NCBI GenBank assembly: GCA_937967325.1
Contig: CALBSQ010000205.1
Coordinates: 1 to 14,130, forward strand
Direction: 5' to 3'
DNA length: 14,130 nucleotides
Source: an uncultured Chloroflexota bacterium
GTDB taxonomy: Bacteria; Chloroflexota; UBA4733
Below the pieces are notes generated by a model. The model was not told where the DNA came from, searched no databases, and was given only the letters and a program-made list of their open reading frames with translations. Position numbers and translations under genes: made by a program. This document shows, in pieces, positions 7,138-14,062 of this stretch (position 1 is the first letter of the stretch; each line of letters starts with the position of its first letter).

Positions 7138-7588
7138 GAACATTGCCTCCTTTGTCTCGCTCCGAGGCTACAAACCCTAAGACTCCGTTGACAAATCGGC
7201 TAGAATTCTCCCCACCGTACGCCTTGGCGAGCTCTACAGCCTCGTTAATCGCAGCCCGCGGCGGCGTCTTATTATCGAAGCACAACTCGTAGATTGCAAG
7301 CCGCAGAATGGACTTTTCCACCACCGGAAGCTGGTCGACCGGCCATTGTGGCGCAGCCCGGGCGATGTAGCGGTCCAGCTCATCGCGGCAGGCCCACGTT
7401 CCGAGGACCAAGGTTCGGGTGAACTCCTCGTAGCGTGGCGGGCTAGTTCCCTCGTCCAGCCGGTCCGCCAGGGCTTGTTCGGTCGCGTGGTCGGTCATTT
7501 CGAGCTCAAAGAGCGCCTGTAAGGCTAGCTCTCGACCGCGCCTGCGTCCTCCCTTGTAGCGTCCGGCCTCGGGCGTCCCCGGCGTCAT
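7118..7588 (-). CDS. nusB: NusB transcription antitermination factor
   Basis: A 156-residue all-helical RNA-binding protein that pairs with NusE (S10) on boxA RNA to prevent early termination, mainly in rRNA operons. The N-terminal basic segment GRRRGRELALQALFELE and the C-terminal ILRLAIYELCFDNKTPPRAA and INEAVELAKAYG blocks with SSRFVNGVLG are diagnostic. Length is normal. The ATG overlaps the accC stop as ATGA (7585-7588). The 3' end runs about 20 bp into acpP. Its place between accC and acpP is not the usual plsX/fab neighbourhood but is coherent with a growth-linked operon. Confidence 0.97.
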   Translation of the reverse strand: MTPGTPEAGRYKGGRRRGRELALQALFELEMTDHATEQALADRLDEGTSPPRYEEFTRTLVLGTWACRDELDRYIARAAPQWPVDQLPVVEKSILRLAIYELCFDNKTPPRAAINEAVELAKAYGGENSSRFVNGVLGFVASERDKGGNVRGRVDL

Positions 7589-8970
7589 ATCTTCTCTTCG
7601 GCGTCGTCATCGTCTTCGAACGGTGTGCCATGCTTGAGGGCGTCAGTCACGTACTCCGTGGTGATGTTGCCCTCCGCGAAGTGCGACGTACCGACCAGCC
7701 AGCGTTGAAACTTCAGATTCGTAGCAACGCCCTCGATCCAACATTCGTCCAGGGCGCGAACCATGCGCGCCGTCGCTTCGTCGCGATCATTGCCCCAGGC
7801 AATGACCTTGGCGATGAGGGAATCATAGTATGGCGGTACGACGTAACCAGTGTACAGGTGAGAGTCTACACGGATGCCGGGACCGCCCGGCGGCAAATAC
7901 TGCGTGACGCGTCCAGCCTGCGCTTGAAAGTTGCGTCGTGGGTCCTCCGCGTTGACGCGGCATTCGATGGCATGGCCGCGAATGATGACATCCTCCTGAC
8001 GGCGTTCCAGCCGGGAGCCGGCGGCGATGCGGAGCTGTTCCTTCACCAGATCCATCGACGTCACCGCCTCGGTGACCGGATGCTCCACCTGGATGCGCTT
8101 GTTGAGCTCGAGGAAGTAGTGACGGTGTTGCTCGTCGACCAAAAACTCAAAGGTACCCGCGCCGGAATAGCCGATCGCCCGGGCGCCGCGTATCGCCGAG
8201 TCCCAGATCGCGGCGCGGGCAGCATCGGGCAGGCCGGGGCTGGGGGCCTCTTCCACCAGTTTCTGGTGCCAGCGCTGGGCCGAACAGTTACGATCGCCCA
8301 GGGCCAGGATCGTGCCGTGCTGATCGGCCAGAATCTGTACCTCGATATGCCGCATGCGCTGTAAGTAGCGCTCCAGATAGATACCGCCGTTGCCGAACGA
8401 GCTCGCCGCTTCTCCCTGGCAGAGCGGGAACATGCGCTCCAGCTCTTCGGGCGTCGAGGCGACGCGCATCCCCTTCCCCCCGCCGCCACCGGCCGGCTTC
8501 AGCATCACCGGGTAGCCGACCTGGTCCGCCGCTCGCAGCGCGTCGTTCACATTGTGGTCCGGCGAATCGGTACCCGGGATGACCGGCAACCCGGCCGCTC
8601 GCATAGTCTGTTTCGCCAGCGTCTTCTCGGCGACGGCGCGTAGCACCGATGAGGGTGGCCCGACGAAGACGATGCCATAGTGCTCGCAGATTTCGGCAAA
8701 CCGGGCGTCCTCGGCCAGGAACCCCGCGCCCGGGTGAATCGCCTCGGCGCCGGTGAGCAGCGCCGCCTGGATGATACTGGGGATGTGCAGATAGCTTCGA
8801 GTGCTCGGCGCCGGTCCGATGCACATAGGGTGATCGGCGAGACGGACTGCCAAACTGTCGCGGTCAGCCTCGGAAAAGACGCAAACCGTCTCGATGCCGA
8901 GCTCGTGGCAGCAGCGAATGATTCGAACGGCAATTTCGCCGCGATTGGCGATGAGCACACGACTGAACAC
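7585..8970 (-). CDS. accC: Acetyl-CoA carboxylase, biotin carboxylase subunit
   Basis: A 461-residue ATP-grasp enzyme that carboxylates biotin on BCCP, the first half-reaction of malonyl-CoA formation. It starts MFSRVLIANRGEIAVRII and carries K116, the glycine-rich ATP loop GGGGGKGMR (161-169), E288, N290, R292, Q294, V295, E296 and R338, which fall at the same positions as in the E. coli enzyme. Differences: HPGAGFLAE has Ala82 where HPGYGFL is usual, and the active-site strand reads ELNKRIQVEH. The C-terminus is acidic (EDDDDAEEK). The start is GTG at 8970 with only a weak GGCGAG upstream, so translation may depend on coupling to rpmF 42 bp before. No accB is in the window; it must be elsewhere. 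A paralogous carboxylase role (propionyl- or pyruvate-type) cannot be excluded, but acpP nearby favours fatty-acid synthesis. Confidence 0.95.
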   Translation of the reverse strand: MFSRVLIANRGEIAVRIIRCCHELGIETVCVFSEADRDSLAVRLADHPMCIGPAPSTRSYLHIPSIIQAALLTGAEAIHPGAGFLAEDARFAEICEHYGIVFVGPPSSVLRAVAEKTLAKQTMRAAGLPVIPGTDSPDHNVNDALRAADQVGYPVMLKPAGGGGGKGMRVASTPEELERMFPLCQGEAASSFGNGGIYLERYLQRMRHIEVQILADQHGTILALGDRNCSAQRWHQKLVEEAPSPGLPDAARAAIWDSAIRGARAIGYSGAGTFEFLVDEQHRHYFLELNKRIQVEHPVTEAVTSMDLVKEQLRIAAGSRLERRQEDVIIRGHAIECRVNAEDPRRNFQAQAGRVTQYLPPGGPGIRVDSHLYTGYVVPPYYDSLIAKVIAWGNDRDEATARMVRALDECWIEGVATNLKFQRWLVGTSHFAEGNITTEYVTDALKHGTPFEDDDDAEEKI

Positions 8971-9012
8971 AGTGCAAATCTCGCCGGCTGTTGATCATTT
9001 GCCTAGGCGTGC

Positions 9013-9201
9013 TTACTTCTTGACGTCGAGCACTTTTCGGCCGCGATAGTAGCCGCAACTGGGACAAACGTGATGCTGCAATTTGGGCTGGCGACACTGC
9101 GGGCAATCCATCAACGGCGGCGGCGTCAACTGATGATGGCTGCGCCGCTTCCCCTGGTGGCCAGGCGACACACGCTTCTTCGGAACCGCACCACCGGCCA
9201 C
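9013..9201 (-). CDS. rpmF: 50S ribosomal protein L32
   Basis: A 62-residue zinc-ribbon ribosomal protein of the large subunit. The N-terminus AVPKKRVSPGHQGKRRSHH is the L32 hallmark, and CPQC plus CPSC (C-x2-C twice) form the zinc site, so this is the zinc-binding version. GTG at 9201 is the start: it gives the correct N-terminus and has GAGAGGAA about 9 nt upstream. An ATG slightly upstream is in another frame. It follows DUF177, as is usual, but after a 169-bp gap containing an inverted repeat. Confidence 0.96.
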   Translation of the reverse strand: MAGGAVPKKRVSPGHQGKRRSHHQLTPPPLMDCPQCRQPKLQHHVCPSCGYYRGRKVLDVKK

Positions 9202-9244
9202 GTCTCATTTCCTCTCACTCGAAACCGCTAGTGTACCAGGCGCA

Positions 9245-9380
9245 GGGGGCGAGGGGGCGATGAGGAGACTTGCCACGGTATGGCCCGTGCGCGAGTTGGC
9301 GCGAGCGCTGCAGTTTGCTCGCCACGGCCCAATACTCCAGATCGCCCCCTCGCCTCATCGCCCCCTCGCCTCATCGCCCC
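9245..9380. repeat. Inverted and tandem C/G-rich repeat between DUF177 and rpmF
   Basis: The left arm 9248-9265 is the perfect reverse complement of 9353-9370; a looser match extends the arms to 9245-9265 and 9353-9373. A loop of about 87 nt separates them. The right side is also a direct repeat, the 16-mer atcgccccctcgcctc at 9341-9356 and 9357-9372 plus a half copy to 9380. The DUF177 stop codon (9371-9373) lies inside it. In the minus-strand transcript it would fold between the DUF177 stop and the rpmF ribosome binding site. It could be a mobile palindrome or an attenuating leader. Confidence 0.8.
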
Positions 9381-9907
9381 GACCCCCACCGAGCCAGCGG
9401 CGCTAGGCGAGGATCGGGCGCCAGCTCGGCGAGGCACGAACACGACTGTTCGTTGCGATTGACGCCACAGGTTGGGCACAGTCCCAGACAGCCGGGGTCG
9501 TGGACCGGCTGCATCGGCAGGGCCATGACTGCTTGCTGGCGAATCGCCTCATGCAGGTCAAGGAGGTGCTGGCTATCGATCGTATAGACCTCCTCCTCGT
9601 CCTCATCCTCTGCCACGTCGTGGACCGGCTGCCCGGTGACGACGTCCACGGTCGGGACGAAGCGCTCCTGAAAGGATAGGTCGAGGTCCGCGTCAAACTC
9701 CTCCAGACAGCGACTGCACTGGAGCCGTACCGGAGCGTGCAGCACCGCGTCCACCACGATGCCATGGTTCACACGGGTGAAGTGCGCCAGTCCTTGCACA
9801 TTGCTGGCGAACGGCACGTCGTCAGACTGGCCGAAGGCTTCGTCCACCGGATGGTCGCGCGTGTCACCGACCGGGGCCTTCAGTAGTTGCGCCACGTTAT
9901 AAATCAT
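9371..9907 (-). CDS. DUF177 (YceD-family) protein
   Basis: A 178-residue protein of the YceD/DUF177 family, which is nearly always encoded directly before rpmF and is linked to 23S rRNA or ribosome biogenesis. Diagnostic parts are LQCSRCLEEFD (about residues 62-72) and the C-terminal GLCPTCGVNRN, followed by CSC. The four or more cysteines may bind zinc. An acidic insert EDEDEEE precedes the conserved YTIDSQHLLDLHEAIRQQ helix. The start ATG at 9907 has AGGG 7 nt upstream and a good promoter about 35 nt ahead. The last codons and the stop fall in a repeat element, so the natural C-terminus may have been altered by it. Confidence 0.9.
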   Translation of the reverse strand: MIYNVAQLLKAPVGDTRDHPVDEAFGQSDDVPFASNVQGLAHFTRVNHGIVVDAVLHAPVRLQCSRCLEEFDADLDLSFQERFVPTVDVVTGQPVHDVAEDEDEEEVYTIDSQHLLDLHEAIRQQAVMALPMQPVHDPGCLGLCPTCGVNRNEQSCSCLAELAPDPRLAPLARWGSGR

Positions 9908-9944
9908 GCGGGGTCCCTAGCACGCAAGTGATGATTTCCGCCAA

Positions 9945-9974
9945 ATTCTACCGCTCTTCCGAACGCTGGGTCAA
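9945..9974 (-). promoter_or_regulatory. Strong sigma70-type promoter of the DUF177-rpmF-accC run
   Basis: On the minus strand, TTGACC (9969-9974) and TAGAAT (9945-9950) are separated by 18 nt. The predicted start of transcription is near 9938, about 30 nt before the DUF177 ATG. This is one of the two best promoter matches in the window. It would drive rpmF, accC, nusB and acpP, subject to the repeat at 9245-9380. Confidence 0.65.
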
Positions 9975-10007
9975 CGCGTCTGGGCGACAGCGGCGGCGGC
10001 GATGTCC

Positions 10008-10037
10008 TTGACATGGCTTCCATCGCGTCCCTATACT
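10008..10037 (+). promoter_or_regulatory. Strong sigma70-type promoter of the MEDS gene
   Basis: TTGACA (10008-10013, perfect -35) and TATACT (10032-10037) with an 18-nt spacer. Transcription should start near 10044, leaving a leader of about 110 nt to the preferred GTG. At the start of that leader a 6-bp stem (agcgcg/cgcgct, 10041-10063) is possible. It faces away from the DUF177 promoter, with the two -35 boxes 33 bp apart. Confidence 0.65.
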
Positions 10038-10152
10038 CCCAGCGCGGTCTACGGTTTCGCGCTGCATTGACGGTTGCTCCCACCGGATCCCGCCTTGGTG
10101 GTGGCCATTGATCAGAGCGGCGCAGCCAGTTGCCGGAAGGGGGAAGGGCCGG

Positions 10153-10797
10153 GTGCAGCTTCTGGCTTTCGGCAAGCGCGAAGAAATCCCGAATAGCTCG
10201 CACGTGTGTCAGCTCTATGCCCGGCCCGACGAGGTGGTACAGCTCGCGGTCGGCCTCTTTTCCGGTGGCACGTACCCACACCAGGATCGCTGCGTCTACG
10301 TGGGGCCCGCTCCTGTTATCGCTCAGATCGAGGCCCAACTCCGCCAATTGGCCATCGATGTGGACACAGCCAAGCAGTCGGGCCAGTTCGTGTTCACCGA
10401 TGATCGCTCGCAGTACATCCCCCAGAATCGTTTCGATCACTTCTCCCTCCTGGCGAACCATCTCAACCTGATTAATCGCTCGCTGAGAGAAAAGTACATG
10501 GGCGTGCGCGTGGCGCTGGAGATGTCCTGGCTTGCCGACAACGTGGCGACGCCCGCCCAAATCTTGAAATACGAGGCTATGTGCGACGCGGTGCTCACGT
10601 TCCAGCGGCAACCGATCATCGCCATCGCCCAGTACAGCGGCGCACGTCTCGGAGATCAGATCGCCGGCGAGATGATGAAGCTACACCCGCTGGCGTACGT
10701 CGGCAAGTTCCTGAAGCGCAACCCGAGCTACCTGAACTCGGAGCAGTATTTCCTCAATATCCTCAAGGCCACGCGCAATCGCAACGACCGGCCCTAG
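10153..10797 (+). CDS. MEDS-domain (DcmR-type sensory) protein
   Basis: A 214-residue soluble protein that is essentially one MEDS domain (methanogen/methylotroph DcmR sensory domain), a RecA-like ligand-sensing fold seen in regulators and near histidine kinases. Recognised blocks: SSHVCQLYARPDE near the N-terminus, DRCVYVGPA, QNRFDHF, KYMGVRVALEMSWL, ILKYEAMCDAVL, IAIAQYSG and MKLHPLAYVG. No DNA-binding or kinase domain is attached, so it probably acts through a partner. GTG at 10153 is preferred since GGAAGG (10142-10147) lies 5 nt upstream. A TTG at 10108 would add 15 residues without a good binding site. It converges on the anti-sigma gene with only 23 bp between stops. The ligand is unknown. 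Confidence 0.85.
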   Translation: MQLLAFGKREEIPNSSHVCQLYARPDEVVQLAVGLFSGGTYPHQDRCVYVGPAPVIAQIEAQLRQLAIDVDTAKQSGQFVFTDDRSQYIPQNRFDHFSLLANHLNLINRSLREKYMGVRVALEMSWLADNVATPAQILKYEAMCDAVLTFQRQPIIAIAQYSGARLGDQIAGEMMKLHPLAYVGKFLKRNPSYLNSEQYFLNILKATRNRNDRP

Positions 10798-10820
10798 CGT
10801 GAGCCCAGAGGCTGCCGCGA

Positions 10821-12455
10821 TCAGTTCGAGCCCGGGTCCGCCAGGCAGCCGGTCATAACTTCTCGCGGCTCGATTAGTGACCACAACTGGTTGAGCTGTC
10901 GAATCTGCGAGCCACAGGCGATGGGCTCAGGCCCACGGGAAGGCCGACTGATGGGACGGGGCGATGGATCGGCGTTGACCGCGGCGCCGACGCCCCCCAC
11001 GGTGGCGGGCAACGTGCCGCCACTCCAGCTAGCGAACAGAAGGGGCGCCACGTCGGGCGGGTGAGCCTGCACGCCAGGCGTTGCCATTGGCGCTGGGGGC
11101 AGGCCGGCGACGATGGGAGTTAGCAGGGGCGTAACCGGGGCGAGGCGAAGCCTGCCGAACGACGATCCGCTGGGCGTGGTGTCGGGTGTGGGAGAGGCCA
11201 CCGTGGCAGCCGCTGCAGTGGGTGCGCTTCCTGCTGCGAGCGCCCACACGTCCACGAAGCGCTGCCAGTGGCCGTCATCTCGAAGTACAAAGATCCAGCC
11301 GGGTGTCCAGAGCATCATTCCCTGATCGAACTGTTCAGTTGCTCCGGCGCTCGATTGTTCCGGACCGGTTGGCGCGCCGAGCGACACCTGGGCGTCTGGA
11401 TGATCGGTCCAATACCTGCTGAACGTGGGGCCAATCGTCCAGGTCCCGTGCCCACCCGACGCAGCGGGGCCGTCGTTGCTGGTCAGAGCCAGAGCCTGCC
11501 AGGTAGCATCGGCCGAGAGATAGTAGAGTGCGCCATTCGGAGGGATAGCGATGAGCACCCCATGCTGGAAGACTTGCGTGTGCGTCACCACGGCGCGCTC
11601 TGACGCCTGCGGGCAGCCAAGGCCCGAGCGCACCTCCGGCCGCCCGGCATAGATCAATTCGAAGCCGCGTTGTGGCACAATCGCGCACGTGCCCGTCGCG
11701 GCCCCAGACGACGCGGACGAGCTTGACCGTGATGTGACCGTTGCCACGACCAACGCTTGCGCCAGCTTGCCGCTTCGCGGCACAACGGGGGTCGGGCCTC
11801 CCAGATCCGGCGACTGCTTCGCTGTTCGAAAGACCGTGAGCGTGCGAGAGCCCGCGGTGGCGTCGCCTGACGGCGTGGCGATCGATTCCTCCTCGATCAG
11901 GGTGTAGGTGGTATCGGGAGAGAGGGGGGTCAAAGGGACAACGTCCACCTCTTTGGGCGAGTCCCACACGATCCCCACCGGCACCGGGGGATCCAGGCGG
12001 ATGCTGTCCTGGAAGAGCCGGCGGTCGACCGGCCGCGGAAAGGTCACCCGCACCGCCGTGTCAGTTGATACATCGCTGGCCCCCGGCATGGGATAGGCTG
12101 CCACCATAGTGGTGGGGAGGAGCGCCACGGTGTGGAGAATCAACGCTATCGCGAGGATTGCCACGACTGACGCCGCGACCAGGATCTCACTGGAGGGAGC
12201 CATCCAACTGCGCGGCAGCGGAGTAAAGGTGATGCGAGCAGCGAGGTCTGCTGCCATGCGATGGCGCGGTGGGGCAGTAGGGAGGGTCTCAAGAAGCGCA
12301 GCCATCCGCTCATAGTCTGCCAGCGCTTGCCGGCAGGCTTGGCACGATCGCAGGTGGACCTCGACCAGGCAGCGGGCCGGCGCGTCCAAGGCGCCGTCAC
12401 GGTAGGCGGAGAGCAACGGTGCATCGCAGGGCAGCGACCGAAGCACGCTAGCCAT
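10821..12455 (-). CDS. Transmembrane anti-sigma factor with Ig-like and LGFP-like repeats
   Basis: A 544-residue membrane protein paired with the ECF sigma factor upstream. Residues 1-60 are the cytoplasmic zinc anti-sigma domain with H34-x3-C38-x2-C41 (VHLRSCQAC). A single membrane helix lies at 90-113. Outside are an SbsA-type Ig-like domain (about 121-211), a Ser-rich linker, two repeats of about 60 residues (264-323 and 345-404) with the pattern F..Y/W..P....LG.P....F..G....I..L..D..WQ, and a Pro/Ala-rich tail. The repeats resemble LGFP-type cell-wall-associated modules. The ATG at 12455 has GGGGAG 7 nt upstream and overlaps the sigma stop by 8 bp; an in-frame GTG at 12470 is less likely. 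Expected role: hold the sigma factor until an envelope signal releases it. The signal is unknown. Confidence 0.87.
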   Translation of the reverse strand: MASVLRSLPCDAPLLSAYRDGALDAPARCLVEVHLRSCQACRQALADYERMAALLETLPTAPPRHRMAADLAARITFTPLPRSWMAPSSEILVAASVVAILAIALILHTVALLPTTMVAAYPMPGASDVSTDTAVRVTFPRPVDRRLFQDSIRLDPPVPVGIVWDSPKEVDVVPLTPLSPDTTYTLIEEESIATPSGDATAGSRTLTVFRTAKQSPDLGGPTPVVPRSGKLAQALVVATVTSRSSSSASSGAATGTCAIVPQRGFELIYAGRPEVRSGLGCPQASERAVVTHTQVFQHGVLIAIPPNGALYYLSADATWQALALTSNDGPAASGGHGTWTIGPTFSRYWTDHPDAQVSLGAPTGPEQSSAGATEQFDQGMMLWTPGWIFVLRDDGHWQRFVDVWALAAGSAPTAAAATVASPTPDTTPSGSSFGRLRLAPVTPLLTPIVAGLPPAPMATPGVQAHPPDVAPLLFASWSGGTLPATVGGVGAAVNADPSPRPISRPSRGPEPIACGSQIRQLNQLWSLIEPREVMTGCLADPGSN

Positions 12456-13023
12456 CAAGCGGCTCCCCACCCAGCGCCAGGTAGCCTTCGCGGAGTTGCT
12501 GACGGGCGCGGAAGAGTAACTGCTTTGCCGCTTCCCGGCTGACCCCGAGCGCCTCCCCTACCTCCGTGCAGCTCAGCCCCTGGCACTCGCGCATGAGCAA
12601 TGCAGCTCGATGCCTTGGATTGAGCTTATCCATGGCCGAACGCAGCAGGGCGCACTGCTCACCACGGATGACGTCGCGCTCGGGGTTGTCGCGCGACACG
12701 TGACGGGGCTGAAAGACGGCGGCGAACTTATCGAACGGCTGCCAGCGAATGAGCCGCCGCCGCCGCAGCTCATCAAGGCAGGTGTTCGTGGCGATGCGAT
12801 AGAGCCAAGGCGCGACGTTACCGGCGGGCGCCCGCTCCCAGTTGCGGTAGGCTTTCTCGAAGCTGGCAACGGTAAGATCGTAGGCGTCATCCGGATTGCC
12901 GATGAGACGCTGCAGGTAGGCGCAGATAGCGGAATGGTACGTCGCGAAGGCCGCTTCGAAGGTCGGAATGCTGCTCGCTTGTTCGTAAGGTTCGACCGCG
13001 GGCGCGACTCCCGGCACGTCCAT
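12448..13023 (-). CDS. ECF-type RNA polymerase sigma-70 family factor
   Basis: A 191-residue extracytoplasmic-function sigma factor that directs RNA polymerase to a stress or envelope regulon. Region 2 spans about 21-92 (FEAAFATYHSAICAYL, DDAYDLTVASFEKAYR, WLYRIATNTCLDELRRRR). Region 4 spans about 125-182 with the helix-turn-helix GLSCTEVGEALGVSREAAKQ. Region 3 is absent, as expected for ECF. The ATG at 13023 has AAGGGA about 8 nt upstream. Its stop overlaps the anti-sigma start by 8 bp, so the pair should be made in balanced amounts. A 17-bp palindrome at 13063-13079 lies in the divergent region and may belong to its control. The subgroup cannot be fixed without alignment. Confidence 0.95.
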   Translation of the reverse strand: MDVPGVAPAVEPYEQASSIPTFEAAFATYHSAICAYLQRLIGNPDDAYDLTVASFEKAYRNWERAPAGNVAPWLYRIATNTCLDELRRRRLIRWQPFDKFAAVFQPRHVSRDNPERDVIRGEQCALLRSAMDKLNPRHRAALLMRECQGLSCTEVGEALGVSREAAKQLLFRARQQLREGYLALGGEPLDG

Positions 13024-13062
13024 CCACCCATCCCTTGTGCCGCCGCCTGCCCAGTATGACGA

Positions 13063-13079
13063 ACGGTTGCGTCAACCGT
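13063..13079. promoter_or_regulatory. 17-bp palindrome in divergent intergenic region
   Basis: acggttg-cgt-caaccgt is a perfect 7-bp inverted repeat with a 3-nt centre. It lies between the divergent ECF sigma gene (start 13023) and the methyltransferase gene (start 13106). Position and symmetry suit an operator for a dimeric regulator. No convincing sigma70 promoter overlaps it on either strand. Confidence 0.45.
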
Positions 13080-13105
13080 AACGCCTGGCGCCGGAAAGGT
13101 CTACT

Positions 13106-13942
13106 GTGGAGGATCGTCTGCTCACCGCCCTGCGCGGTGAGCGCGTGGAAGGGATCAAACATCCCGCCATCGCGCTGGCCCGACAACTGAAGAGCGAGGC
13201 CGGCCGGCGAGCGGCGGGCTTCTACCTCATCCACGGGCAAGTCCTCCTGGAGCGGGCGCTGGAGGCCGGATCTGGAGTTGCCCTGGTGCTCTACACGCCG
13301 CGCTTGCCCTCCGGTCCGGACGGTCCTGCCACACGGGCGTCACTAGTTGAGCAGAACGTGCCGTTCGCGCTGGTCAGCGAGGGAACCATGCGCGCTATCG
13401 TCGAGCGGGCTTACGTGCCGGAAATCGTCGCCGCGGTTGAGCGGCGGACCGTGCCGGTCGAGAGCGTTTCCGTCGGTCCGGGTAGCCTGCTACTGCTTGC
13501 CAATGGCGTGACCAACCCCAGCAATCTGGGCATGCTGGTGCGAACGGCCTACGGCGCCGGCGCCGACGCCCTGCTCATGACGGAAGGAACAACTGATCCC
13601 TTTGTCTGGCAGGTATCGACCGGGTCAACCGGCGCGATCTTTCGCTTGCCGCTGGTGGAGCAGGTGCGACCCGACGCGCTGCGCCGGCTGCGCGCCGACG
13701 GCCTGCTCACGGTGGCGGCAACTCCCCAGGCCGAGTGCGAGTACCCAGACCTCGACTACCGACAGCCGGTGTGCTTTCTGGTCGGCAATGAGGCGACCGG
13801 CCTGACTCCCGATGTGGCCGCGGAAGCGGCAGTCACGGTCCGCATCCCCATGGCCCACCATCTCGACTCCCTCAACGTCGCCGTCGCGGCCGGCATCTTG
13901 CTGTTCGAGGCGCAGCGGCAGCGAGGACAAGCGCGATGCTAG
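13106..13942 (+). CDS. TrmH/SpoU-family RNA 2'-O-methyltransferase
   Basis: A 278-residue SPOUT enzyme that methylates a ribose 2'-OH in rRNA or tRNA using S-adenosylmethionine, working as a knotted dimer. Residues 1-110 are the substrate-binding region (GRRAAGFYLIHGQVLLERAL matches the SpoU N-terminal fold). Motif 1 is NPSNLGMLVRTA (137-148) with the catalytic Arg146, then STGSTGAIFRLP. Motif 2 is FLVGNEATGL (224-233) and motif 3 is IPMAHHLDSLNVAVAAGILL (247-266). Motif 1 has Ser where Gly is usual. GTG at 13106 is supported by GGAAAGG 6 nt upstream. In many genomes such a gene precedes pheST, but no such gene is visible before the window ends. The exact target nucleotide cannot be told. Confidence 0.95.
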   Translation: MEDRLLTALRGERVEGIKHPAIALARQLKSEAGRRAAGFYLIHGQVLLERALEAGSGVALVLYTPRLPSGPDGPATRASLVEQNVPFALVSEGTMRAIVERAYVPEIVAAVERRTVPVESVSVGPGSLLLLANGVTNPSNLGMLVRTAYGAGADALLMTEGTTDPFVWQVSTGSTGAIFRLPLVEQVRPDALRRLRADGLLTVAATPQAECEYPDLDYRQPVCFLVGNEATGLTPDVAAEAAVTVRIPMAHHLDSLNVAVAAGILLFEAQRQRGQARC

Positions 13943-13998
13943 ATGGTGTAACTGCCAGGGCGCCGGTGCTGGTTCGCGGCCATCGCCATGCTGGGAGC

Positions 13999-14015
13999 GC
14001 GGGCATCTTGCCCGC
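13999..14015 (+). terminator. GC hairpin after the methyltransferase gene
   Basis: gcgggca-tct-tgcccgc forms a perfect 7-bp stem with a 3-nt loop, about 57 bp after the stop. It is not followed by a T-tract, so intrinsic termination is doubtful. The surrounding string resembles dispersed repeats common in high-GC environmental genomes. Confidence 0.4.
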
Positions 14016-14040
14016 TTCGGCGGCATCTAGGCGCGCCCTC

Positions 14041-14062
14041 GCCTGCCCCTAAAGGAGCAGGC
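14041..14062 (+). repeat. Second hairpin in the 3' noncoding tail
   Basis: gcctgcccc pairs with ggagcaggc (9 positions, one mismatch) around a 4-nt loop. With the preceding hairpin it is the only structure seen in 13943-14130. No coding frame, promoter or RNA gene is evident there. Confidence 0.4.

Noticed and set aside
9497..9632. 16-bp direct repeat gtcgtggaccggctgc at 9497-9512 and 9617-9632
   Set aside because: Exactly 120 bp apart and in frame, both encoding QPVHD within DUF177. Probably chance or minor internal duplication; the surrounding residues are not alike.
9904..10611. Minus-strand open frame overlapping the MEDS gene and the DUF177 promoter
   Set aside because: The plus-strand frame matches the MEDS domain throughout and has a better start signal. 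The minus frame would run across both promoters.
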